DNA of 64,000 nucleotides. Origin: Citrus sinensis. Its lineage: Eukaryota; Streptophyta; Magnoliopsida; Sapindales; Rutaceae. The notes under the pieces are model-generated. The model was not told where the DNA came from, searched no databases, and was given only the letters and a program-made list of their open reading frames with translations. The stretch is from positions 3,162,001 through 3,226,000 of the forward strand of contig NC_068562.1 in the NCBI RefSeq assembly GCF_022201045.2. The letters are read 5' to 3'. A program made the position numbers and the translations under genes. Below, piece after piece: positions 11,694-23,585 of this stretch (positions within the stretch are counted from its first letter, which is position 1; the number at the start of each line of letters is the position of its first letter).

Positions 11694-14330
11694 GTACTTT
11701 AATGCTGTTACTCTTTAATGATTCTGCTTTTTTTTCCCTTTCAATTTGAAAAGGTCTTCAGATTGTTTGCTTTCAGCTAGACATCCTGCACACAGTTCCA
11801 TATATTTATGTGTTTAAATATCAGTTGTTTTGATGAAGGTTGATTTATTATCCTTTAAATGCTGGAAATTTTTTGAACCTGAGAGCTGTAACAGAGCATG
11901 ATGATTGATTTGGGTTTGATTTTAATTGTTGATTTGGGTATGAATTAAATTTTTTATTGATTTATAGTGTTGGTTTATGTCTTTCCCTTCTCAAGCTTTT
12001 GGGCAACAGTGCATGGATCAACAGCAACAAAGAGCAAGGGCTACACAGGCACAGCCTCGGCTTCAGCCTTAGCCTCAACCTGGCGATTTATCTGCTATAC
12101 TCGGTGTATTCCTCACTTCCATTGCTATTGTCTCACTGGCAAATTCTCTCTTATATCCTAATTCGTGCTTTTACGCATATTTAGTCACTTTCAATCTGGT
12201 TTATCAGTTAATGGTGACTTAAATCTTCTTTTTTTAATTGTTTGAGTTGAATCTTGTAGCTCTGTAAATATTAAGTGTTGGGTTCTCATCTGAATAAAGG
12301 GCTTTCCTTGGAGTGAAATAGTGAAATGAACAACGATTTCAATTGACTAGTTGTAAAGTTTAATTTTGTCCTAAAATGAGCAGTTCAACAATATATTATC
12401 ATGGGCAGTGTTTTTACCCAGATTTTGCTTGGTTGCTTGCCTACTAGTGTGAACACTTTATTGCTTTGAAAACTCATTTGCTATATTAATGCTTTGGTGG
12501 TAAGTTTCTTGTATGTATATCTGTAGTTATATTATTTTGATTGGAATTTTCTGTATTCAACTCTGAAACTGACTTGCTGGATTTAAGTAATAATTAGTTA
12601 TTTTAGTGAAAGTTTGAGCATTTGTGTAGGTATGAAAGTAATATTAAGTTCATTTTGAACAATAGGTTGTTTTGATGAATATAGCTTTTGAAAGAATTTT
12701 CAAATGATGTCAATGCCGAACAATAGATTGTCATTGCTTCCTGGAAGAATAGACCAATCAAGTTACCTTGTCGTACCTGGAAATTATTCGGAGGGGGCAG
12801 AATCTGTTGGATGATGAACTTTGCTGCGGCTTTGTTGCAATTTTGTTGGCTGCAGAATTTTAGGCTTGGCTTCAGTAAATATAGGTTGATATTTGCAAGG
12901 CAACTTTTATATGGCTTATGTAAAATTTTTCTTTTTCCATTTACATTGCTGGGTTTCGTTGTAGTTGCTGAGCAAGTGAGAGAACACATTCAATTTTATA
13001 CAACAATTATAAGTATTGACCATGAGGCAGGATACTGGAAAATTGTTGTGTTATTACCCCTCAATGGTAAAATGATTGCAATTGGTATGGTGATCACAAT
13101 TGATGACTTTTGAATGAAACCATATGTTTTAATTATTTATTTATCCTGTTATTTATTTTAATATTTCATTTGCATGGATGTTTATTTCACAAGATACTTA
13201 TTTGAAAAATGTCAAAAAAAAATGTTATATTGCTAAAAAATAAATACGTTGTTAATAAGCTGTGTTGAGCTTTTACTTTAAAACTATTTACCTTTCTTCC
13301 TTTTTTTATTTGCCGTAAATTTATGCAATATATCAATCCACTTTTTTTTCGGAGATGGTACTTGTAATAAGGTTGGATGATGCACTTGGTGTAATGTACT
13401 AGATTTTGGTGGATTTTTAGGATGATATGTAGAAAATATTATGTTTGACATAGGAATAGTTAATTTGATTTATTTTCATTAAATTGTGTTTCCTATAATT
13501 AGTTAAAATAAAATAAAATAAATTGATTAAATTGATTTAGCGGATGGGAAAATAAGCCTATAAATTTGTGTGGGAATTAATAGAATTAAAAATGGTTGCA
13601 AGGTTATTTATAGTGGAGATTTCGGCTATAAAAAGCGCCAGTGGAATATAAGAGCTCTTCCGAATTTATTTGTGAGGCCACTTATTGCAACCACTAGTAT
13701 TTTACTCATTTTAGTTTTTTTTTTAATCAAACTTAATAGTTAAGTCATATTTTGCTTTAGCACACTTATTTCTTCACTTTAATGGTTCACTTTCACAAAT
13801 TTCACTCAAATGTGAAAAATTTTAATTTCCACTATAACTTAGTTGAAAGTCATTCATTGGGTTTACTACTTTTTCAAGCCTTAATCAACAAATTGAAGGC
13901 ATACATTGCTTAACTAGAATTTCAATCATAATTACAAAAAATTAAAACAATTAGGATTATTGATATAATAATTAACAACCAAAAATTAAATATTTATATA
14001 TTCAATTGTACTTTTCTTTAATAAAAAGCGAGTGCTATATTTCAAAGATTAAAATTAAATATAAGACACTAAGAGGCTTTGATAGTTCTCCGACCAAACG
14101 AAAGATTTAAAACACTTAAAAGCAAATTCGGATTGGAATATTATTATTTTGTTGGTTACCTTTATTCATAATACAAATACTTCGAAAGTGATTATATTTA
14201 TAAAAAATTAGATGAAAAATGTTTACAAAATAATATTATTGAATGTTTAAAACGAACACTTGTAGTATAAGGTATGACTATTGAAAGATTAAAATCAGTG
14301 CACGAAATTAAAGTGACCAGAAGCTTACAA
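11694..14330. other. Element interior, no identifiable gene
   Basis: AT-rich sequence inside the MULE-like element. Some stretches look as if they were once coding (around 12000-12170 and, on the minus strand, 12640-12990), but I could not place them in a family and they lack convincing starts and splice sites. They may be further captured host fragments. Confidence 0.3.
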
Positions 14331-14334
14331 GCCG

Positions 14335-14760
14335 TAAACGGCTTGCCGGTTTGACTTGAACCGGAAATCCGGTTATGTTCCAGCAAGTCCTTCACTCGAA
14401 TCCGGTTTTCCGGATATCACAAACCGGCTTGCCGGTTGGATCCAGAAGATAGCACGTTAAAACCGGCTTACCGGTTTCCTTAACCGGTTGGCCGAATGAA
14501 TCCAGAATGCTGCCAAAGTGCAGCTCGAATCCGGATTTCCAGATTTACAGAACCGGCTATCCGGTTAAATCCAGTGAAGGCCATACGCGAATCCGGTTTT
14601 CCGGATTGATAATCCGGTTATCCGAATATTGACCCGAGAGCAACCAAAGAAAATGCGGCTCACCGATTTGAACAATCCGGTTATCCGGAATTTGTCCCGA
14701 GAGAAATCAATAAGAAAAACGGTTTTCCGGATGAGAAGAAGTGGTATACCGGTTTAGACT
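14335..14760. repeat. Array of about 13 CCGG-based short palindromes
   Basis: Roughly every 20-50 bp there is an imperfect palindrome, either of the AACCGGCTTGCCGGTT type or of the AATCCGGTTTTCCGGATT type. Examples start near 14358, 14397, 14421, 14459, 14550, 14589 and 14673. The spacers are unrelated apart from recurring AATCCAG. The array is much more GC-rich than its surroundings. Confidence 0.75.
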
Positions 14761-14891
14761 TGGGAAATCTTTTTGTCTCTAATTGGGTAAGCTCTTATAC
14801 TTGTATTACACACACCATTTTATTTTTGGCCTTTTAAAATTGCTTAATTTTAAATCATTTTGAGATTTAAAACCTTTCAATAAGCCATTTA

Positions 14892-15693
14892 GGGTGCGTT
14901 TGGCACACTATATTGTATTATGCTGTATTGTATTATTTTAATGCTGGTATATTGTATTATGTTGTATTGCGTTAGCATTGTATTATAACAATATTGTAGA
15001 ATGTTTGATTAATTAAATTAAATAATTAAAAAATAATATATATTAATACTTAGAAAAATAATAAATATAGAAATCTTAAAATTTGTATTATAATTATGAT
15101 AAAAAATTTTATAAAATTTAATATTATATGTAAATAATAAATTTAGATTATAATTAATATTATAACTGTTAATATAAATTAATAAATTATTATTCAATAA
15201 TATTAAATTATATTTTAATTTACAATATATTATTATTTTTACATTTTAATATATTAATAAATTTTTAATTTAATATAAATAATTATAAATATTGAAATTT
15301 GCATAAATTTAAATAATATTAATTTTAAAATTAATATTAATGTAAATAATATTATAATATTAATATATTATTTTTATATGAATCATTAATAAATAAAATA
15401 ATATTATCATATAATTTATTTTTATATTTTATTCATTATATTAGTATTTAATAATAAAATAATTTATTTTTATAATATTTTAATAAAATAAATTTGCCTC
15501 AATTGAGGCAAAAAGCTTCCGCATTACGCAAACCCGAGGTTCCCTTGGGTTTGCGTAATGCGACCCCATGCCTTATTATGCTGTATTATAATGCAGTATA
15601 GTGAGGTCTCAAATTTTACCAAACAACTTCTTGGTAATAAATTAATGTGAATAGTGGTATAATACCACACAATCCCATGCACTAAACGCGCCC
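14892..15693. mobile_element. Tourist-like (PIF/Harbinger) MITE nested in the element
   Basis: The left end GGGTGCGTTTGGCACAC and the reverse complement of the right end, GGGCGCGTTTAGTGCAT, are inverted repeats, bounded on both sides by TTA (14889-14891 and 15694-15696). A TTA duplication with a GGG(T/C)GCGTTT end is typical of Tourist elements. The core is extremely AT-rich and contains a perfect 16-bp-stem hairpin at 15520-15562. No coding capacity. Confidence 0.8.
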
Positions 15694-15861
15694 TTAATGC
15701 ATGAAATATAAAATCATAAAATTACAAGTATATCAAGCTATCTAATTCATGAAGCATAAATTCATATAATAACAAACATATCAAGCCATGTAGTAAAACA
15801 TAAATCAAGATGCAACATTCATCATTCCAACAAACATTAAACAACAAACATTAAACATTTT

Positions 15862-17590
15862 ACTTAAAATATGCAACAGCGAACATAAAATATGAGTACC
15901 TCCATAACAGTGAACATACAACGTCAAACATGAAACGTAGAACAGCAAACATGAAACGTGGAACGTAAACATGAAACGGGGGCAAAAAAGAAAAATTTCG
16001 GGGTATTTGAAAAATCAGTACATGAAACATTGCACAACCAACATGAAACATATCACTTAAAATATGCAACAACAAACATAAAATATGAGTCCCTCCGTAA
16101 CATGGAACATGAAACATAAAACATGAAACGTAGAACAACAAACATGAAACAGAGAACGTAAACATGAAACAGGGGCAAAAAAGAAAAATTTCGGGGTATT
16201 TAAAAAATCAGTACATGAAACATTGCACAACCAACATGAAACATATCACTTAAAATATACAACAACGAACATAAAATATGAGTCCCTCCGTAACAGTGAA
16301 CATGAAACATAAAACATGAAACATAGAACATCAAACATGAAACATAGAACGTAAACATGAAACGGGTGCAAAAAAAAAAAATTTCGGGGTATTTGAAAAA
16401 TCAGTACATGAAATATTGCACAACCAACATGAAACATATCACTTAAAATATGCAACAACGAACATAAAATATGAGTCCCTCCGTAACAGTGAACATGAAA
16501 CATAAAACATGAAACATAGAACATCAAACATGAAACATAGAACGTAAACATGAAACGGGTGCAAAAAAAAAAATTCCGGGGTATTTGAAAAATCAGTACA
16601 TGAAACATTGCACAACCAACATGAAACATATCACTTAAAATATGCAACAACGAACATAAAATATGAGTCCCTCCGTAACAGTGAACATGAAACATAAAAC
16701 ATGAAACATAGAACATCAAACATGAAACATAAAACGTAAACATGAAACGGGTGCAAAAAAAAAAATTGCGGGGTATTTGAAAAATCAGTACATGAAACAT
16801 TGCACAACCAACATGAAACATATCACTTAAAATATGCAACAACGAACATAAAATATGAGTCCCTCCGTAACAGTGAACATGAAACATAAAACATGAAACA
16901 TAGAACATCAAACATGAAACATAGAACGTAAACATGAAACGGGTGCAAAAAAAAAAATTGCGGGGTATTTGAAAAATCAGTACATAAAACATTGCACAAC
17001 CAACATGAAACATATCACTTAAAATATGCAACAACGAACATAAAATATGAGTCCCTCCGTAACAGTGAACATGAAACATAAAACATGAAACATAGAACAT
17101 CAAACATGAAACATAGAACGTAAACATGAAACGGGTGCAAAAAAAAAAATTCCGGGGTATTTGAAAAATCAGTACATGAAACATTGCACAACCAACATGA
17201 AACATATCACTTAAAATATGCAACAACGAACATAAAATATGAGTCCCTCCGTAACAGTGAACATGAAACATAAAACATGAAACATAGAACATCAAACATG
17301 AAACATAGAACGTAAACATGAAACGGGTGCAAAAAAAAAAATTGCGGGGTATTTGAAAAATCAGTACATGAAACATTGCACAACCAACATGAAACATATC
17401 ACTTAAAATATGCAACAACAAACATAAAATATGAGTCCCTCCATAACAGTGAACATGAAACATAAAACATGAAACATAGAACATCAAACATGAAATATAG
17501 AACGTAAACATGAAACGGGTGCAAAAAAAAAAATTTTGGGGTATTTGAAAAATCAGTACATGAAACATAAAACATAAAATATGAAACTTA
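15862..17590. repeat. Nine-copy 192/193-bp satellite array
   Basis: The marker ACTTAAAATATGCAACAACG recurs at 15862, 16055, 16248, 16441, 16633, 16825, 17017, 17209 and 17401. The period is 193 bp for the first units and exactly 192 bp afterwards. Each unit is itself built from short AACATGAAACATA-type subrepeats followed by an A-run and GGGGTATTTGAAAAATCAGT. Because 192 is divisible by three, one minus-strand frame stays open for 440 codons (16246-17568). That frame is a Phe/Cys/His-rich repeat and is most likely an accident of periodicity. Confidence 0.9.
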
Positions 17591-17812
17591 AAATGTTAAA
17601 CATGAGATAAATTTCATAGAAAATGAATAAAATTTTTGTCTTTTTGTTAACACACATTTTATTTTATTTTTTAAAATATTTATAATAAAAAATATTTTTT
17701 TCATTTTTACTTTACTTGTCATTTTTTACTTATTATTATTATTATTTTTTAAATATTATTCGTTTTAAATATTTTTTATTTTAATTTATTTAAATAAAAA
17801 AAATATATTAAT

Positions 17813-17946
17813 GGCAGCAACCGGCTGTAAAACCGGTTGCTGCCAGTCAAAAAAGTTGTTTGGCTGCCAGATGGCAGCCAAACAACAAAGGGGTCAATAA
17901 ATTGACCCCCTCTATGATACAGGGACTTTGAGTCCCTGTATCATAG
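17813..17946. repeat. Four consecutive hairpins at the right end of the element
   Basis: Hairpins lie at 17813-17844 (arms GGCAGCAACCGG/CCGGTTGCTGCC), 17855-17886 (GTTGTTTGGCTGCC and its complement), 17890-17909 (GGGGTCAA/TTGACCCC) and 17912-17946 (CTATGATACAGGGACT and its complement). They are nearly back to back and the last overlaps the terminal inverted repeat. Confidence 0.85.
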
Positions 17947-18397
17947 CCGTGTCCTAGTGTGAGTGTCCTTCTGGAATCTGACTTATTAGTTTTTATATCG
18001 ATGGCTTTGTGAGAAGACATCGGACGGCTCCGAATGATGAAAAATATGGAGACAGTGAGCTGAACCCAAATCGACGTCATAGAATCAAAGCTCATCATTT
18101 TTAGGTCAAATCAGGCTGTATCTCATACAGGCCTTTACTATAAGAAGACACCTTTAATTTAAGGATCACATTGATTATGGTCAAATCAGAGTCTTAAATA
18201 CATGGGTCTTTTTCCTTGATTAAAAATCATAAGAAAATAGGCAAGAAAAAAATATTATGCCTTTTTCAGCCCAGTTAAGCAAATTCACGTGATTACATAC
18301 GTTACCCCTATCAATCAATCGATTATCATCCTTCTCAATCATTCACCCTTCATTCCTTGCGTAAACTCTGGACAGAAAAAGAACATAACTCGTCAAA

Positions 18398-18684
18398 ATG
18401 GAGCCACCAGCAGCACAGAGCATAAGCAAGAGCTTCCAGCTTGAAGAAGATGAACGAGAAAGAGCTATCAATGAATGGTATGTTGTTAGTATTTAACTAA
18501 TTATTTATTTATTTATTCATCTTTTTCTCCTTCCTATAAACTAATCTGATTTATTTCTTTGTTAATAAAATGTTTGTTTAGTATTTTATTCATGTGTTTT
18601 ATTTTCTTGGGATGCAGTTGTTCTTGCTGTTATGACTGCTCAGACAGCTGCTTTGATTATTTATGCTGTTACAATCTCTGTTAG
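18398..18684 (+). CDS. Two-exon 48-residue cysteine-rich peptide
   Basis: ATG at 18398 is in good plant context (caaaATGG). Exon 1 (18398-18477) ends at a consensus donor, G|GTATGT. A 140-bp intron ends in GGATGCAG, and exon 2 (18618-18684) runs to TAG. The product begins MEPPAAQSISKSFQLEEDER, continues ERAINE and ends in a 22-residue tail with nine cysteines (CCSCCYDCSDSCFDYLCC followed by YNLC). The N-terminal half is charged with no signal peptide or membrane helix. I do not recognise the family. The tail superficially recalls CYSTM proteins, but it is less hydrophobic. It sits alone, 0.4 kb right of the 8-kb transposon. Unless transcripts support it, it remains a prediction. Confidence 0.6.
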
Positions 18685-19679
18685 TTAATTAATATGAAAA
18701 ATACGCTTTCATCTCAATGCCATTACGGGACATGGATGTAGAAACTGATTATTGTGAAACGAATTTGTTCTGAACTCTTTAACAGCCAAGTTATTTGCTT
18801 TTTTGCGCATTTTTCATAGAGTAATTAAGCAGCCATTCATATATTATTTGGTCATAATTCAGGTATGGCATATCTCCTACAATTCAACAACATTGTTGAG
18901 GATTAACAATAGAATCATGAAGGTTCCTGCATCAAACAAATGGTAAAGTTAATTGGTGCGAGTTGTATTAATTTGTATGTGAAGGGCTGGAATTTTTTTA
19001 CCTTCACATATATTTGTTACTTGCGGAGAACTTGTCATGATTATTGGCCTCGATTTCGGAGGGGAGAGTACTAAAGGCATTCCAATGCCCAAGATCAAGA
19101 TTAAACAAAGAAGAAAAATAAAGAAAATGAGTTCTCTCTCTCTAAGTATGAACATTAATTTTTGGAGGTCAAAGAGCACTTTTTTCTTAGAGATAAATCT
19201 TTATTTATAGGTGATGAGTGATGTGGATTTAGTGTTTTGTTTTGAACCCTCAATCTAACGACATGTGTCACCCATCATTTATATACACGTGGAAGTGAAT
19301 TTTATTTAGGGAATTATTCCGCCCCTGTGTGTTTTCTTACTCATTTGACGTTTGGATGTGATTTCCCTAAACTAATGGATTGCGAAACTAACCCCCTCTT
19401 TTACCATTTTTATAAGCTTTGGGAGAATTTTTTTTCTTAGGTGTTATTCTTCTAGAATAGTTTGAGTGTTATTCAACCCAAAATAATTTGGGTGCTATTT
19501 ATCTTGGAAAATCTTCTGTTATTTGATAGGATTGACAAGTGGCATGATTAGGTCCTTTTTTAGAATATGATACCAACAGTATGGAACCTCAAGAAAAGAA
19601 TTTGCTTTGTCTCTGACGACAAATTGACCCAATAATATTGATTAGATATGTTTTATATATGGATTTGCCGGCTAGCAAC
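18685..19679. other. Spacer after the Cys-rich gene
   Basis: Probable 3' UTR, then AT-rich spacer. Nothing identifiable on either strand. Confidence 0.4.
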
Positions 19680-20187
19680 TAGGGATGGCAATTTGCGGGC
19701 TTGGGCCGGGCTTTTTAAAGCCCAGGCCCAAGCCCGCATCATTCAAAAGAAGCTTAGGCCCTTCAAAAGCCCGCCCAACTTAGACGGGCCGAACTCGGGC
19801 CGGGCCTAGACGGGCCTAGGCCGGGCTCGGGCCGGGCTTGGGCTTTTTAAATTAATTATAAAATATTTTTTAAATTAAGAAAAAATATTTAAATTAAAGA
19901 TAATAATATAATACATAGATAGAATAATGGTAAAATACATGAAATATTAGTAATACAACCTAATAAAATAACAAATACTAATATAAAAAATTAAACTAAT
20001 TTAATATTTTGAATTTTTTCTTTTTTATTTAAATTAAATTTATTTTTTATTCATAAATTTAAAAAGCCCGGGCTTTTTTGCTAAGCCCTTGTCCAGGCCC
20101 AACATATGCGGGCTTTGTAATTTTTAGGCCCATATCCATGCCCATCCGTGCGGGCCGGGCCAAGCCCGGGCTTTTTTGCCACCCCTA
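19680..20187. mobile_element. hAT-type MITE, 508 bp
   Basis: The ends are TAGGGATGGCAA and TTGCCACCCCTA, inverted repeats of each other. The flanking 8 bases are identical, CTAGCAAC at 19672-19679 and 20188-20195. An 8-bp duplication with TAGGG(A/G)TGGCAA ends is diagnostic of hAT elements. Both arms carry GC-rich GGGCCGGGC/GCCCGGCCC runs around an AT-rich centre. It is non-coding. Confidence 0.9.
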
Positions 20188-20195
20188 CTAGCAAC

Positions 20196-21517
20196 TGCAA
20201 GTATCTTTCCTGACTCCTTCAATCTCATGCATAATTGCAATAGCACTTAGCAGCATTTGTAGCTTCTATAAGTAGCTTTAATTTAACTCAATGGGCACTC
20301 GTGGACAGTATTCAAAAAACATTTAACTTAGACAGAGATTTATATTAATGTTTTTGGTTATAGTTAATCAGGAAGCAATAATCTCAAGATTTATATAAAC
20401 AGAGACTATTAGAAAAAGTTTAATTTCGAATGTCTACGCGTTTCATATGCAAATTTTGGCTTCTGATGTCATTTTCCATCCAGCTTCACAGTCTTTCGTT
20501 TTATGAAGAATATTTTCGATGCATCGCAGGCAAATTTCTTTGACACAACAATTTTCTTCCTTCTGTAAAGTTTTATTCACGTCACCGACTCAGTCAAATT
20601 TTTCTTGTACAAAGCGTTATCTTTGGTGAAATTTGCGTACTTGAGTTGAGTGCGGTATCAAGTTTGTTCAGCTGCAACTGGATACACATTTCTTGTTTAA
20701 TAACGAACCTCTTAACCAGTTGCACAAGTTTGATCACTGAACCAAGCAGTGCTTATACACGCAGCAATCCAACTTGAGGATGCGACAACTTAAGTGACAG
20801 ATTGGAATGTGCATGCCAGCGAATTGTAATCACAGAACATATCGACACATTTACATTAATGCACGTAAATAATACATGTTCAGATGCAAGTAAAAATCCT
20901 CTTTTGAGTTGACTGTTGAGCCAAAGTCATTATTGGTCTATAATAATTAATGACGCTAGTAAGTCAACGCTGTTATAAAAATATATATAAAAGAAGAAAG
21001 TGAAAACTGAACTGAATTAATTTGCTGTGTTGATTGCCTCTTTAATCGTCAATATATCCATCACTTTTCTTGCAGGGCACTGGCTTATTGTATCGAAGTC
21101 TTCGAAGGATCAATTTCACAAGGCACTTTCGGCATATAAAGAAATCATCGCTGCCTAGAACTTACCTCAATCTTTGAACTATCTGACAAGAAATGGGCGA
21201 GGGAAACTTCTCTCAAGTGCAGTTTTTCTAAGATTTAAGTCAAACTTGAGAGTATAATTACATTGTCCATTGTTGTTAATTTCTCAAGAGGAATACATCA
21301 TCAAGCCACTCACAGCTATTTTAATTTTTCATCAAGTGGGGTTAGCTGAATTCTTTCCCCAACCCCCCCCCCCCCCCCCCCAAAAAAAAAAAAATGGAAT
21401 TGTACCGAACTCACTGAGAGTGACATCTTTAGTGGCTCTATCACTCTCCAATTTTAGAAAAAAGAAAAAAAAAAGAAATTAATCAAAGTTAGTAGGTAGA
21501 CTATCTTCATTTCAGTC
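20196..21517. other. Peroxidase upstream region with poly-C tract
   Basis: There is no gene here. At 21363-21381 there are 19 consecutive C residues followed by 13 A residues, about 200 bp before the peroxidase start codon. The rest is ordinary AT-rich promoter-distal sequence. Confidence 0.5.
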
Positions 21518-21524
21518 TATAAAT
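21518..21524 (+). promoter_or_regulatory. TATA box of the peroxidase gene
   Basis: TATAAAT lies 55 bp before the start codon at 21579, leaving room for a short leader of about 25-30 bases. Confidence 0.55.
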
Positions 21525-21578
21525 TGCCTTAAAACACAAGTGAAGTGGTGAGCAAGCTAACCTATTTGTTTTAAAGAT

Positions 21579-23065
<1,487 letters not shown>

Positions 23066-23585
23066 AAAGCCAAGTTTGTAAAATAAGTCAGGCTTATAAT
23101 CAAGTGTTATTGTAAAATTGAAATTGGATGTCTGCAACATGAAGCTTATGTTTTCCTCGAGGGTTTCAAGGTGCCCTAAAGTCACAGTGTAAAGTCCTAC
23201 TGTGAATTCTACATAAAATGTCAAAATAATTGACTAACGGCACCAGAATTGGAAAGATGTTGTCTCAACCACGATGAATTCATTGGCAGATTTTTTATCA
23301 TATACACCAAACATGATAGCACAAACCAAGTGGAAAAAAAGCAACTTGTCCATTTCTGATGATTATGATCAAATGGAGCCTAGCCAGACTTAGAAATTAA
23401 TTCGGATGTAATATACAATTTTTTTAGTTCTTTTTTGGTCTTCTTTAGGTTTTTGCTGGTAACTAATTTCTCGCGAGAACCCCAATTCATATAAAGCTTC
23501 AAATAAATATCGTCCTGTATGCTCCTATCGTTTGCCGAATCAACCTGATGAAACTAGATTGGGACCTTATTAAATTCATCTGAAA

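Larger units (their letters stand above)
9981..17954. mobile_element. 8-kb non-autonomous MULE-like element carrying a gene fragment
   Basis: The left end reads GGACACGGCTACCATGCAGG and the right end, reverse-complemented, GGACACGGCTATGATACAGG. About 50 bp are inverted-repetitive at roughly three-quarters identity. The 9 bases before (9972-9980) and after (17955-17963) are identical, TAGTGTGAG. A 9-bp target duplication is the hallmark of Mutator-like elements. No transposase is visible inside. The cargo is a broken WDR55 fragment, short minisatellites, CCGG palindromes, a MITE and a satellite array, so it resembles a Pack-MULE. Each end is also rich in hairpins, which is less usual for MULEs, so a different TIR or foldback class is possible. 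Confidence 0.7.

Noticed and set aside
12603-13113. Overlapping open frames on both strands
   Set aside because: AT-rich element interior. I found no family motif or splice structure, so it was not called as a gene.
14335-14760. CRISPR-like spaced palindromes
   Set aside because: Palindromes are variable and irregularly spaced, in plant nuclear DNA inside a transposon.
16246-17568. A 440-codon minus-strand open frame
   Set aside because: It exists because the satellite period (192 bp) is a multiple of three. The product is a monotonous Phe/Cys/His repeat with no start or promoter context.
15862-17590. CRISPR-like direct repeats
   Set aside because: Units are contiguous 192/193-bp satellites without unique spacers, in a plant genome.
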